Part shown: positions 14,761 through 26,939 of the stretch, piece by piece
How the letters are laid out: each line of letters begins with the position of its first letter
Position numbering within the stretch: the first letter of the stretch is position 1
Assembly: GCA_014706385.1 (NCBI GenBank)
Contig: JACGZH010000006.1
Coordinates: 1,240,001 to 1,304,000, forward strand
Reading direction: 5' to 3'
Length of the DNA: 64,000 nucleotides
Source of the DNA: Phaffia rhodozyma
Lineage: Eukaryota > Basidiomycota > Tremellomycetes > Cystofilobasidiales > Mrakiaceae
The notes under the pieces: generated by a model
What the model was told of the DNA's origin: nothing
Databases searched by the model: none
What the model saw: only the letters and a program-made list of their open reading frames with translations
Position numbers and translations under genes: made by a program

Positions 14761-15471
14761 GGGGGTTCTATCGGTTTAATTCACATCTATATTTACGAAC
14801 ATCCATATACAAGATCAATATAATACCTTTTTCATGTAAATAATGACCTCTCTGTTCTATTGTCTGTTTCAGTCGATGTGGTGTGGTGTGAAACCTTGAA
14901 AGCACGTTCCCTCGGCAGAGTTTCCTTACAAACGGCTTGTATCGAATTACTTCTCTTGTTCGACTTCTCACACATACAATATCTCATTGGATTAATGGCT
15001 ATCTTGTTAGCCTGTTAGCCTGTGTTATGTTTATATCTCTATTTATGTATGGCATCTTTCTTCATGATATCATCTTCAATGGCTTTCTCTTCTGGAACGT
15101 GAAACGAAGTTACATTCTCACCGGATCATAGACACGAAAAGACCCTTTCTATCAGGGCAACGGAAGATGGAAGAGGGAAACGTTAGGGAGAGGGTGGCAA
15201 GATAAGTGTACGAGCGGAAGAGGAAAGGGTCCGAGAGAAGGTTGGGTGGAAAGATTCGTCCTCTTGGATTTTTTTGTATTACAAAGAAGTGAAAAAGAAG
15301 AAGAGCAAGTAGACAAAAAGTAGGAAAAGGTCGAACCCAGAGAGAAAGAGGTCACTAATGGAATCAGAAAGTTGACAGAACCAAACTAGAGCGATAGAGA
15401 ATAGAGAAGAAAGACCAAAAATATAGATGTCAAGAGATCAAGAGATCTGGGTAAGGATATCGAAATGGTGT
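14761..15471. other. Intergenic, convergent 3' ends
   Basis: Between the stops of the PHD/SPOC gene and NOP7. It is AT-rich and holds only 3' UTR-like sequence; no gene seen. Confidence 0.6.
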
Positions 15472-18130
15472 TTATGCCTTGGTTGACTTCTTAGCTTTCT
15501 TGGAAGAAGCGGCTGCTGCCTTCTTAGCTTCCTTCTCGTTTCGGAGTTTCTTGGCTTTGAGCTTCTCAATCTGTATGAAGACAAAAAGTGCAGAATCGGT
15601 GAGCATGAGATGTGAAGACAGAGAGCAATAGAGTCAAAACGCACCTCGTCCCTCTTCTCCTTATTCGAGTAGTCCATCTTCTCCTTCAACTTTCTCGTCT
15701 TGTTGGAAGCGACCATCATCCTCAAATCCTCCTCTTCCTCCTCCACACCCTTTCTCTTTCCACTCTTGACGGTCTGACCGGACTTCTTGGCAGCCTTCGT
15801 GGCCTTGACGAGATCAGCCTCGAAAGCGGCCATGGGAACACCCTGCTGTTCGGCTTCAAGCTCGGCCTCGTGTCTGAGAACCTCGTTAGTCGGGTCAAGA
15901 GAGAGCGCCTTGAAAGCTTCGGAAGAAGTCGAGGCCTTGGGAGCCTCCTCCTTGGCAGCCTCATCCTCGGAATCGTCCTCGGAATCGTCCTCATCCATGT
16001 CTTCCTCATCCAACAAACCTTCACCACCGGCAGAAGCCGAACCTGCGTTCCTAGAATCAGCAGCAAATCCGACGACACCTCCACCCTGGTGATCGTTGTA
16101 GAACGGACTCAAATGAGGAGGGAGGACCTGTCCGGGAGCGTAGTCGCCTGCGGGAAGGATCTTTCCTTGGTTGGAGCAATCGACAGCCCACTGAGGCTGG
16201 ATGAATGTTCGCTTATCGGACGACGGATCTTGCTTCTTTCCACCTTCGGACCAGTGGAAGACACCGTTGTCGAGTGTAGGTCGATCGACAATCACATGGG
16301 TGATGGAAGGATCATTGGGATCGGTGAAATCGGCACCGGCTCCGAGGGTTTGAGTGTCCCATCCGATTCGAGCACAACCAAAGGATCGGAGGATGAACTC
16401 CAAAGTCTGTCGGGGAACTTCTCGAGAGATGTAGATCGTGTAGGGCTTGAAGAGCTGGGTGGCCAACGCGTGTTGAGCGGATAGCTCAGTCAACGAAGAG
16501 AGTGTAGGAAGAGGAGCAGAGTCGGTTGTGGCCGGGTCGGTTGATTTCGAAGCTCGCTCGACGAACTCTTCAGCATCCTCAGCGTCCTGGGAGACAGAGG
16601 GTTTGCTCTGTTCCTCCTCGTTGTCAACCTCCATGGTAGAGATTCCGGAGGCTTCGATCTTCTTGATTCCTTTCTTGACCTCTTGTCGAGAGACCTTCTT
16701 CACGGCCTTCTCAGACGGTTTAGCGGCCTCAGTCTTAATCTGATCGGAAGCGGCAGTCTCCTTGTTCTCCTTGAGGGTGAAAGCTCCAAAGCCGGCACCG
16801 GATTCGTCGGCCTCCTGATCGAGAGGAGGAGGGTAGATCAAGTTGGCGTCGGTGTAGAGCTTGAAGAGAACGAAGCCGAGCAAGGTCTGGTGAAGCTCGA
16901 GGAAAGTCATCAAAATTCTGACATCGACATCGGTGGGGACCTGTTCAGAAGAAAGGAGGATAGATGAAAGGTAAGCCTCAGTCTACCACCATCAGCGCCT
17001 AGTACCAGGAGCATAAAACAGGACATACGTGCTGGGTGAAACCGTAGGCCTCAAGCCAGGTGATCTTCTCGCCGTGTAACTCAACCTGGTAGTAAACTCC
17101 CTTGATGGAAAAGAACACCTTTCGGAGGGCCTTCTCCCTCATGATGTAGAGCTTCCACTCAGCCATAAGCCTGGCGCAGTTGGAAGACAAATCCTTAGGG
17201 AGGGTCGAGGTGGGTGTTGGGTTGACGGGGAGCATAGAGAAGAGAGAAATCAAGGAGAGAGCATCGGGAAGGTCTCGAAGAGCCATAGGGAAGGTTGGGT
17301 ATCTGATGGTGGCAAATCGGGAGACGATATAGGCGGATAGAGTGAATGGCAGACGATGATCAGTTTGCTGATTCTCGTTGAGACTTCCAGTGCCATGATT
17401 CGCTGTAGCTGAAAGCCGTCGAACAGAAAAGGAGAAGAAAAACATAGGAGCATGCTGGGACTAACCGCTCCTTGAGAATGTGGTCGAGCCTGTAGACCGG
17501 CCTGCTCTCTTCGAGTCCTTTAGCCTTAGCCCATTCACCTCGGCCGATAGCCTTCTTGAGGTGCTTGGCGAACGACTTGTGCTCTCGAAGCTTGACGAGT
17601 ACAGGCTCGTGGAGGAGGTATTGGATATCCTTCTGGTAGTAGAACGAGGCGGGCGCGGTGGAACCCTTGTTGGCTCGTTTGGCATGTTTCGGCACTCGTG
17701 GGACTGAGAAAGAAGGAATGAAGAATATGTGAGCGATGAAATGAGGAAAAACTGACAAGTCGAACGGAAGAAACACATACAGATTCCCTTAAGAATACAT
17801 AACCTTCGGAAATCGGCAAGGGAAACTTGCTACAAAGATTGATTGAGACCAGACGGAAGGAAAAGGAAGGAGTGTAAGCTTGATGCAGAGAGAACACGAT
17901 CAACGAAGGTCTGTACGTACAAGCTTCTTGATCTGAATAATTCACGAGACGCAAGAAAGAAGCCCATTAATGTGAGTAGGTTGTCCTCAGAAACACACTC
18001 GTATACCCGCTTTACGAGTTCGACCTCATCTATAACGAGTAGAAAGAATTGAAAAAGCACGAACAGCCTGATTTCTGGTCACGTAGTTCTTGGCCGCTCC
18101 GGACTCTCCTCTTCTTTTGATCTTGGCCAT
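15472..18130 (-). CDS. NOP7: Pescadillo homolog, 60S ribosome biogenesis factor NOP7
   Basis: Nucleolar component of the PeBoW complex (Nop7-Erb1-Ytm1), needed for 27S pre-rRNA processing. Start [20 protein letters not shown] at 18130, then a 12-nt exon at 17921-17932 (IKKL), then [16 protein letters not shown] and [15 protein letters not shown]: the conserved Pescadillo N-terminus. Next come [13 protein letters not shown] and [15 protein letters not shown], and the BRCT domain ([18 protein letters not shown] to [16 protein letters not shown]), followed by [14 protein letters not shown]. The acidic and Lys-rich C-terminus runs to KKAKKSTKA. The last exon starts at 15570 after an intron at 15571-15644. 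All family blocks are present and in order. Confidence 0.95.
17921..17932 (-). other. 12-nt microexon of NOP7
   Basis: Encodes exactly Ile-Lys-Lys-Leu in phase 0, flanked by ATTCAG on its 5' side and GTACGT on its 3' side. The residues fill the gap between TRNQA and QVSLADF expected from other Pescadillo proteins. Confidence 0.75.
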
Positions 18131-18542
18131 TCTGTGAGATTCAAGAAGATATGAGCTCTGTCAGCACTACGCATTCTACACACACAACAAGACAACCCTA
18201 TACGTGCACGTACGTTGCTGTAGGTAAGGATGTATATGGGAAACGGGAGGAAAGGGTTGAGGGTAAGGTCAAGCAGAGTGGGAAAGCGAAAGTTGAGAGG
18301 AAGGCTCAAAATTCTTGTGCAGAAGTGGTTACGGGCTAAACAGGTGACTAACCGTAACCAGCTATCAGCCGTAACCAACCCCGCACTGCACCTCCATGCT
18401 CATCTCGTCCGAACAGAGAACGGCTTGAACAGCAACGAACCATCATCATCTACTTTTGGAGCTGTACAAGAACGACGACGACGCGCTTCTGTGTGCTGTT
18501 CGCTGAAGGTCGGGCTGACTTAGATCATACTGGAATATACAG
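18131..18542. promoter_or_regulatory. Divergent promoter region of NOP7 and the PPR-like gene
   Basis: About 410 bases between opposed start codons. A duplicated CCGTAACCA/ACCGTAACC element occurs near 18353-18380; its meaning is unknown. No gene seen. Confidence 0.4.
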
Positions 18543-20698
18543 ATGAGTGCAGGCCAAATTATACGAAAAGCGGCGACATCATCAAGACGAGCTCTTCGCC
18601 TGACCAGTCGCTCGAGGGACTTGCCTTCAGTTCTGTATGTTCGTCCGTCCGTTTGCTTGTACATATCATTCGTGCATTCATTCATTCATCGTCGTTATTC
18701 ACGCTTGGGTTGGTTATCTAGAACTCAGCAAGAAAGTTCACGTGAGCTGGCTGCTTTTCTCAGCCTACCGCCCTCACCGCCCAAACCGAAAGGGACCAGA
18801 CCGCGTCGGTCCGCCTTTCCAAATCCCAATGTCGCTGGCCAATCTCGTTCGAATTTATCGAAAAGATTTCAACCTGCTGTGGACACCGTGATGGCTGCTA
18901 TCAATCAGACTACACAACCTCTTCCTCCATTGTCTGCCTTCAATATGATTCTGCAAACAGATCCACCGCCTGCCGGTGACTCCTTAATTCCACCCGGTTA
19001 TCTACTTCCCTGGATTCTCATCTTCCAGCAACTTCATGCTCGCTCCTGCCAAACAAGATCGAGCGACTGCTTTTGGCTCAGTATAGAAATCTACCGTCTG
19101 TTACAATTCGAACATATCGTAGACGTTCATCGACAAATGATCATCCATATTCTCAAATCGGCGCTAGCAATCAAAGAATCCGAGATCGATCAAAAGGTGT
19201 GGGACGCAGTGGTCAAACTTACAGAGAATGTCGGCAAACTGCAGGAGCCCAAACACAAGAAGCCTGAAAAGAACAAGGATCGATCGGCCCTCAGGAAGTT
19301 TCAAGGACAGATCCGAACAGCGCTGCCCAAAGGACCCGACCAATCACTGTCCGCTTATTCGACTCAGATCGTCCAGATCCTCATTCTCGTCCTTCGACTA
19401 CTCGCACAGACACCTGCTCTCCCCGATCTGTCATACATGCATCACATTCGATCCATATTTGACCGGCTGAGCAAACAACCACGAGTGTCGAGCCTTCTGG
19501 AGGAATCCTTCCTGACCCATCTGCCCAATTCACTTATGATGAACGCCCCATCCGTTTCTGACACATCAGAGATCGCCTGGTGTTTCAATCGACTATCACC
19601 CCTTCGGCCACGACCTTTGACGTCACTGATCGTGAGCGCAAATATCATACTCGACAAAACTATAAAGACCACCCCGATAGGTCCGCCTGGGCCACTGTTG
19701 AGCTTTTGGAGTGAAACAGGGTCACCGAGTTTGGTAACATCAATGAAAGCGAAAGAAGCTATTCGGGTACTTCTAAATGCGTACGTTCAAGAGATGATCA
19801 ATCTGGTTTCCAACTTAGGAACCTGTCCGGTCGACCATCGAGAACGAACATTGGAATACGTCCGGCAACTCAACCAATTTGCGATCAACGTCGATCTATC
19901 CATCGACAAGACTGATGTGAGAGATAAAGATCACCGCCAGATAGCTGTGGAAAAGCCAGAGAAGAAGGATAAGATGGAGGATAGCACGTGGGCAGGCTTG
20001 ATGATCAATGCACTCAGTTGGTGCGGAGATTATACAGGTGCGCTTGAGGTGTATGATAGAGTATTCGTATCCGGCCGGAGATCAAGAGATGATCTTGCTT
20101 TATCAGTTGTATGTGTCTTGTGTCCTCGTATTCAGGCTCATCGTATAATCCTTGCAACCTGACTGTCTTTCTTGTTCTTGCCTTAACCTAGGCTTTAGAT
20201 GCCTGTGGATACAGTGGAGCACCTGAACGAGCAACCAAAATTTGGACAACCCAACTTTATGCTCGACAACCACTCACCGACAGCCACACCCAATCTTACC
20301 TTGAGTGTCTCCTCCGTACGGGATCTCTCAAGATCGCTGTCGTCCATCTTGCCTCGCTCGTCCCTTCCTCGATATCTTCCAGACCACAATGGCCTAGTCA
20401 CAAGGCTTTGCCGTTTGTTCAGGAGGATAAGGTGTTGGAGATGATGAGCAAGAGTTTGCTGGTCGCACGGTCGATCGTTGATGGCAAAACCAAGAGCACA
20501 GGATCTGAGATTGACGAGATTGCGTTGAAGGAATTTGAAGAAAAGCTGATGGGACTGTTAAATGAGCAAGGGAAGAGTAGGCTGAGAAGTGTTTTGAGAC
20601 GAATGTCCGAGGCTTGGAAGGATAGCTGGGCGGGAGAGGAGGAGAAGAAGGAGCAAAAGGCGAAGAATCGAAGAAAGAAACGCCAGAAGGATTCTTAA
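18543..20698 (+). CDS. Probable mitochondrial helical-repeat (PPR-like) protein
   Basis: Start MSAGQIIRKAATSSRRALRL, an Arg/Ser/Ala-rich, acid-free N-terminus typical of a mitochondrial presequence. Then about 600 residues of predicted helices, with a PPR-like pair near MINALSWCGDYTGALEVYDR and ALDACGYSGAPERATKIW joined across an intron from about 20108 to 20191. The C-terminus is Lys/Arg-rich (KAKNRRKKRQKDS). Most of the coding region is one long exon. The segment 18635-18721 starts GTATGT, ends CTAG, is 87 nt and keeps frame, so it may be an intron or be translated. PPR proteins usually bind organellar RNA; that function here is an inference from the repeat-like pattern and the presequence only. 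Confidence 0.6.
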
Positions 20699-21252
20699 TC
20701 CTATTTAATCAATCATTTGCCTGTCTAGCGCTGAGTTATCATTCCACGAACAAGCCTTCCACACAAGAAAGCATCGAGAATATGGCAATGCCGAATGATA
20801 AGAACAGCGAGTAGAAAATATGGTGAAACGTTTTGCCAGAATACCCTCTGAGCTAGTCCTAAACGATCGTCATAGTGTGACTGTGAATCGATTCGAAAGC
20901 AGCACCGGCAGGCCCAAGCTTGTTGAGAGATCAGTATAACAAACATAGTGGTGTACATAGGATGTGGTCTCTGTTTCAAGAGATAGCACGAACAGGCGCG
21001 CACAGGGTTTAGCCGAGGAAGGAAAAATGAATGGATATAATGATCAAGAGAACACCATCCAAATTCTGGTTATTTGAATATATACCCGACTAACGACCAT
21101 CTTGTTCACGACCCTCCCTCGCCTCAAACCAACTCCCTGGCATCAGACTCAACAGCCTCATCGATCTTGCAGACCATCGTTCCAGTACCGTTGTCGACTA
21201 ACAATCTCAAAGAGCTACCAAACCGCTTTCTTTCTTTCTCGTCTCGTATCTC
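20699..21252. other. Intergenic region upstream of the Gtr2-like gene
   Basis: Holds the 3' UTR of the PPR-like gene and the promoter of the GTPase gene. No open frame with family resemblance and no repeat stands out. Confidence 0.5.
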
Positions 21253-23286
21253 ATGGCGGACAGCTCCGAATGGATTCCCGTTCCAGACGATGAGGATCCT
21301 TTATCGCAGAAAATCCTCTTGATGGGAGCCAGAAGGTACGTGTTTCCATGACCTTTTATCCTTCTGATCTCTACCTCTTTCTCTTCGAATTCGTTCGTAT
21401 GATATAGGTCTGTTTTATTGAATTCGACGCGTCTTCTACATGTCTAAAGATCAGGAAAAACGAGTGCGATGGAGGTTCTGTTCCATGGCATGGAGGCTAG
21501 GCAAACGATTCCTTCGGTCTCACCCACTCATGATATCAAGATTGAAAATGTCAAGTACGTCAGTTCTAGAGGGGGATCTGAATGCCGATCTCTTGTTTCG
21601 GTCTCCCGCACAGCTGTTCGTTTTCTAGAACGATAGAGTCTTTGAACTGATCCGTACTATCTTGGAACGATTCTAAATTCTCTGGATGGTAATCTTTTGT
21701 ATAAATTCTTTCCAACAGCATATTCGCACCATATCAGATTTGGGATACTCCAGGATCCATCACGGCCGAGAACTTCGGAGACAACCTGAAGAAATTCTCG
21801 GTATTGATCTATTTCGTAGATATGATTTCGGTTCGTGCCCCTCTATCTATGATGATAGTCCATCCAAAATGATTTCCATCCAATGAATATCTTCACTGGC
21901 TAACATCCTTTGCGTTTATGGACGACTCGTTGATTCTTACCAGGGGTACACTGAACAAATTCAAAGTATAGCGATGACTTTCCTGGCAGCCCATAGATGT
22001 AACCCGGATATGCAACTCTACTTGTTCATTAATAAAGCCGACGGAATCACCGGCAAAGATACACTCACCGGTTCGTCTCTGCCTTTCTCTTTCTCTTTCG
22101 CTTCTTTCTTTTGCCTTCTACCCTCATGTTGTACTCTCGGGTTTGCCTGCTGTTATCTTTGTCAATTCAGAGACGTTCCGAGAAATTCAGGATTACGTTC
22201 AAGACGACATGACGGACTTTTCGAACGAGGAAATCGACGCCATTCCAGAAGTCTCATTCTTTCTCACTTCAATCTACGATAGAAGACTCGCTTATGCGTT
22301 CTCACAAGTCATCAGGCAAAGTCTTATGGTCGCGCAGTTCTTATCGGGTATGATGAACAGTTGGGTCGTGGTCAGTATATCTTTGATTCGTGTGGTGCGC
22401 CTTCCGGTACCATTCTGACTGAACAAGACTTGTTTCAATCATATCATGGGGAAATTGGAAATGTACACAACAACAACGTTAGACAGCCCAAATGGATAAA
22501 TCGTTCTTGATCGATAAAAAGACAAAGTTGTATGTTGCGACCGATGGAGCGCCCGTCCAAAACGCGGTCTACACGACTTGCGTGGACTGGGTCACTCGAA
22601 TCATCGCCTACGAGGAACTTTACACGTCCGTCTTGCTAGACATCTTGGCATGCGTCTCGATCTCAACGTTCCTCCTCTGACTGATCGCTACATCTGATTT
22701 GTCCCGTGTTCGAGAACAATACAGATCTGTCGTTCCTGTAGGACAGAAGACAATCGACGAGAAGAGCGAGGCTTTGTTTCGAGACGCGTCCGACCGAACT
22801 GGAAACTTTTTCGATGCTATAGATGGATACGAGACTGAATCTGATTCTGAATCCGAGGGAGGACCCGAATCCGAAGAAAGGATAGACGGAGAAGTCGAAG
22901 AGGTCGACGACGAGGAAGAAGACGAAGATGAGGACGAAGACGGAGAGGGGAATGAAGATTATGAGGACTATCCGTCTCAGATCTTGACGCTTTCATCAGG
23001 AATCACATACGGGTATTGGGAGATCACTCCGTTTGTCCCTCTCTTCACACTTTCATTTGACTGTATCGGCAAGTTGGTCTCGAATGTACTGAGCATCCTT
23101 CCGTTTGTTCTCGCTCTTGATATTCACCACCGATCACCAAATCCAAATCGTGATAGTGATCTAGCGCTCATCGGATCACTCAACACACATATCTATAATA
23201 AGAAAACAGAACATATCGAGGAATCAATCGGGGTCGTCCGAAAGTTCACACTGAAATTCCTGAAAGCTCAACGAATGACGGAATGA
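21253..23286 (+). CDS. GTR2: RagC/D-type GTPase, Gtr2-like (TORC1 amino-acid signalling)
   Basis: Rag GTPases act as Gtr1-Gtr2 heterodimers on the vacuole and pass amino-acid status to TORC1. Exons include 21253-21335, 21450-21554, 21720-21830, about 21947-22073 and later ones. Joined motifs: P-loop GARRSGKTS (the codon AG|A is split by an intron), the SPTHDIKIENV switch region, G3 motif WDTPGS, G4-like NKADG, and SFFLTSIYDRRL, which matches RagC/Gtr2 rather than RagA/Gtr1. The roadblock-like C-terminal half has DKSFLIDKKTKLYVATDGAPV. It is interrupted by an acidic tract of about 60 residues rich in Glu/Asp. The last 90 residues after YGYWEITP are divergent; an unrecognised intron near 23030 may make the printed C-terminus wrong. 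Confidence 0.82.
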
Positions 23287-23721
23287 AATGGCTGATCAGC
23301 CGGGTTGTTTTCTTCTGATACTCTGATATGGAATAATTTTTCGAAACTGGCGTCGAGACATGTTGCGAAAGGCATCGATTCTTTTTCTGACTGAGTGTAA
23401 CTATCATTCTTGGCTCCAAGAACAAGTACTATGGTAACAGGTATTTTCAATAAAGAAATCAGTATGTAGAAGTTAGAAATAAAGCGAGGTAAAGAGAAGG
23501 TAGTATAAGACAAAAGAGGAATATCTAATGAGGTTGATAAGGATATCTAAAACCGTAGAACAGTATAAATTAAATCTAGGAGGATTAGTTCATGGGAAAG
23601 CGTAACGGAGAATATGACAAGACAAAAGTCCGACGAAGAACGATTGTGGGAAGTGTGAGCGAGACAAACAATGAGAGGAAGCATTTTGAACATGGTCTAC
23701 AGGAAGAAAGCGTCTTCATCC
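23287..23721. other. Intergenic, convergent 3' ends
   Basis: Between the stops of the Gtr2-like gene and the four-helix membrane protein. AT-rich, nothing recognisable. Confidence 0.55.
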
Positions 23722-24024
23722 TCAAACAGCCTCTTCGGCTCTCAAAGCACCGGTGCTGGATGACTCGGTAGGGATCGAAAGATCATGCGCCCCATCCTCG
23801 CCAGGTGAAAATCCCTTCTCAGCTTCTCTGACGTGCCTGGCTTTCGGACTTCCCCATCGAGCGTTGTAAGCGTAAGATTGCCAAAGAAGGATGGTGGAGT
23901 ATACTGTAAACACCCAGCCGACCCAAAGAAACACGCAAGACGCGACACTTCGACCGTAGTCTCGGAACCCTAAGATAACGATGATAGAAGGCAATGATGG
24001 TTAGGATTTTGCAATTGAATTGTG

Positions 24025-24086
<62 letters not shown>

Positions 24087-25123
24087 GGGACGAACGGAGA
24101 GGAGGGGTAGGGTAGGCGGCGAGAGCGAGTTGCTTGGTAGCCTCGTCCACTCCAGTTACATGGACGGATCCCCGAGCGACGATAACCTATACGGGGAAAA
24201 AGGACAAGAGAATCAGACGTCAAATTGTGTCCTTGGTTGAGAAAGGAAAGAGAGATAGGAACAGGAACCAACGGTTTGCGCAAGGCAATCGGCCAGCAAT
24301 GCCACAGTCACAAACACAGCAGAGTACCTCCAAGCAAGCTTGACAAGCTTGGACTCGTGCCGCTCCGGCCAGAAGAGATCAAAGAAGAACCCTGAGATGA
24401 CCAGCGAGGAAGTTAATAAGAAGTTTGTCGGGATTAGGCATGTTCACGTGAAGTTTCTTCCATGACCGGACATGACGAAAGAATGCATTGATGACCGGTC
24501 TCACCTGCTCCAAACACGGTAGCAACGGCCACTCCGCAAAAGATTGTGTATGAACCGATACCAACGATGTCGTTGTTATGATACTGAATTTGCTTGTCGA
24601 TTCCTCGAACGGCGCGTTCCTGCTTGATGTAATCTGTATATAGAATCGACACGCACAGTGAGCTGATGCATGTTGACAACTCGCGATGAAAATAAGACGA
24701 ACCATCAATGGACGAGGTGATTAATGATCTAGTGACCCATAAAAAGCCGGGAGGAAAATCGTTCGTGTTAGTTGCGCCAAAAATTCCAATGCGGGGCACA
24801 TTTCACTCGTCAGAGGGCGGACGTACTCTCCGACAACACAGAGGATCATGGCCGCCTGGTAGATGATGAATTTGATCCTTTGAAGGTGGTACGTCTTAGC
24901 AAACATGTAGGAACTGTTTTCGAAGTGAACGATTGTAATGCAGTGATGCATGAGGAGCGATAAGTCACGAATTTGTTAGAGCGTTGAGCCTTCGTTCACT
25001 ACATGGCATATGAAGAAGCTATCAAAACAGACGGAAGCGAGAGAGACCGGAACAATGAAAAACGAACTGTTTGAACTTCCGCGGATGGATTTCCTTCAAG
25101 TCGAGACCCCAAATGACAGGCAT
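23722..25123 (-). CDS. Unknown four-helix membrane protein
   Basis: Start MPVIWGLDLKEIHPRKFK at 25123. Exons then carry SYMFAKTYHLQRIK; helix 1 (FIIYQAAMILCVVGEY); a loop (DFPPGFLWVTRSLITSSIDG); YIKQERAVRGIDKQIQYHN with helix 2 (SYTIFCGVAVATVFGAG); FFFDLFWPERHESKLVKLAW with helix 3 (SAVFVTVALLADCLAQTV); a short exon with VIVARGSVHVTGVDEATKQ; and the last exon with helix 4 (ASCVFLWVGWVFTVYSTILL) and a hydrophilic tail ending GALRAEEAV. I do not recognise the family. There is no obvious N-terminal signal peptide, so helix 1 may act as an anchor. The intron before the last exon holds a long (CT)n tract on the sense strand. Confidence 0.65.
24027..24083 (-). repeat. (CT)n dinucleotide microsatellite in an intron
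   Basis: About 28 uninterrupted GA units on the plus strand, which are CT on the sense strand of the host gene. Confidence 0.95.
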
Positions 25124-25482
25124 GGTGATAAGAGAGAGAGCAGGGTGTGAGAACTAGGGTGTCAGTGTGCGCTAAGGAGATTCTAGATGGTGATATCCGG
25201 ATGAACGAGAGCCAAGAACGAGGAAGAAAAAATGTTGTCAAGTAAGAACTTTCGACGGACGACGAAACGTCAACTCGGATGGGATTGCTTACGTCATGAA
25301 GGTACGTCACTTGGTGGGAACACGCGCGGTTCCCCGGAGTCACGTGTTGAAAAGCAGTGCAGCGCCTCATGGGGCACAGCCTTGAAACCACTCTATCGTT
25401 CGGACGGTCGACCGTCGTCCAAATCATAGCCAGGCTGCAGAGTGAAACTCGAACATCCATAGCCTGCCTTGATTCGTTCCAG
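25124..25482. promoter_or_regulatory. Divergent promoter region with a CACGTG box
   Basis: Separates the start codons of the four-helix membrane protein and the RRM protein. A CACGTG palindrome (E-box, the Cbf1/bHLH type) lies near 25343. Its use is not demonstrated by sequence alone. Confidence 0.4.
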
Positions 25483-26006
25483 ATGACTTTCTTCATACGG
25501 CCCATGAGCATGCGCAGAGCAGTCAGTTTGACTGCCTCTCATTCTCGTCTTCTCTCGTTTACGCCTTTGGTCCGATTTCCCAGAGCTCTACCCAGCTCTT
25601 CTGGCCTGAAAGCCTCTCCTGCAGCCACCACTACCACCGTGTACGCCGACGAACAATTTGATGGAGATTACGATGAAATGGATCAGTACGAAGCACCGGC
25701 TCCCAAGTTGAACAAGTCCGAGAAAAAGCTCATTAGGTCAGAAGAACTCCGCAGGCTCGGCTTGCTGGGTGTCAGCTCAAAGGAAAAGAGTGCTGCTACA
25801 ACAAATGCATTGGTAGGTCCTTAGAAGATGTGCAGCTTCAACACACTCTCAGAAGTTGATATGGAATAACACGACGCGTTCTGCTTTAGGTAACCCAAAG
25901 AGATCCGTACGCACCACCAGCTGAAAAGAAAAAGAAGAAGAAGAAAAAAACGAAACTGGAAAAGTTCTCAAAAGACCACATATTCGTATGTCTCTTCACA
26001 TTATTA

Positions 26007-26048
<42 letters not shown>

Positions 26049-26939
26049 GAACTCGCTCACGCTTCTGGTTCCTTGCTCTGGAGAATAGGTTCGATATGTT
26101 CCCTCTCATGTGACGAATGAGCGCCTGAAAGAAGAGATAGAAGCCAAAGGAGTCCCAGTCAAGGACGTTCGGCTGATGGTCTATCCGAGGACGGACGGGA
26201 GGTACGTCAGTAGAGGGTACGGCTGGGTGTCGCTCATGAAGGAGAGAGATATCAACAGGGTCTCTATGTTGGATCAAATGGAGATTGACGAGGTTCGTTT
26301 CATCTAACTCATGCGTTTCCGATATTGTTGTAGCTAGCTAATCTATCAATCTTGCTGAACGAACCATCAGATCCCTATCAGTGTCGAAGTCAGCACACCT
26401 ATATTTCAATTTCTAAATTTATTCCTATATTTCCAAGGCCCTGCGCAACAAGCTAAATCGAACTGGGCTTGCCTTTTGTCAAACAGATCATGAAGCAAAG
26501 ACCGGCAGGCTCGTTCGATCGACCTCCTAAACCTATTCCTGAACCAGAACCCGGGTTCTACCTTCGTCATCCCCGTCGATCACACACCGCCTACCTTGAA
26601 GGTCCTTCCGAGCCTTACTCTGATTCAGATCTGGACGGAGAATACGGAGAGGTCCCGACGGAATTCAACTACGTGAACGATCCCTCGAGACCGTCTTACG
26701 AAAACATCAAGTATGAAGATATAAGAGAACGCCGAGCTCCTGCCTCTACTTTGGCAAAGAGGCTCAAGGCGGACGGACCGAGACCTGGAGAAAGGGAGAT
26801 CGATTGGTTGAAGAGAAGTGGGAAACTCTCGATGGATCTACCAGCGCCGGCGTCTTCTGCAGACTATGGGTTGCTGGGTGAGATCGAGGAAAAGCCGGAG
26901 TTGATACCTGGGCCGGAAGAGGGCGATAAAAAGATATAG
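25483..26939 (+). CDS. Probable mitochondrial RNA-binding (RRM-like) protein
   Basis: Start MTFFIRPMSMRRAVSLTASH, an Arg/Ser/Thr-rich leader that looks like a mitochondrial targeting sequence; MSMRR seven codons later is an alternative start. Exons then encode an acidic stretch, a Lys-rich stretch (PPAEKKKKKKKKTKLEKF), and an RRM-like fold: VRYVPSHVTNERLKEEIEAK, VKDVRLMVYPRTDGR and SRGYGWVSLMKERD, corresponding to RNP2, the loop and RNP1. The C-terminal exon is Pro/Glu-rich with EPGFYLRHPRRSHTAYLEG. I cannot name an ortholog; a mitoribosome-associated or mitochondrial RNA-processing role is conjecture. The intron at about 25986-26088 contains a (CT)n tract. Confidence 0.65.
26010..26048 (+). 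repeat. (CT)n dinucleotide microsatellite in an intron
   Basis: Near-perfect CT repeat inside an intron of the RRM-like gene, on its sense strand. Confidence 0.95.

Noticed and set aside
15612..16484. A 290-codon open frame on the plus strand
   Set aside because: It lies opposite the Pescadillo BRCT exon and has no domain resemblance; judged a shadow frame.
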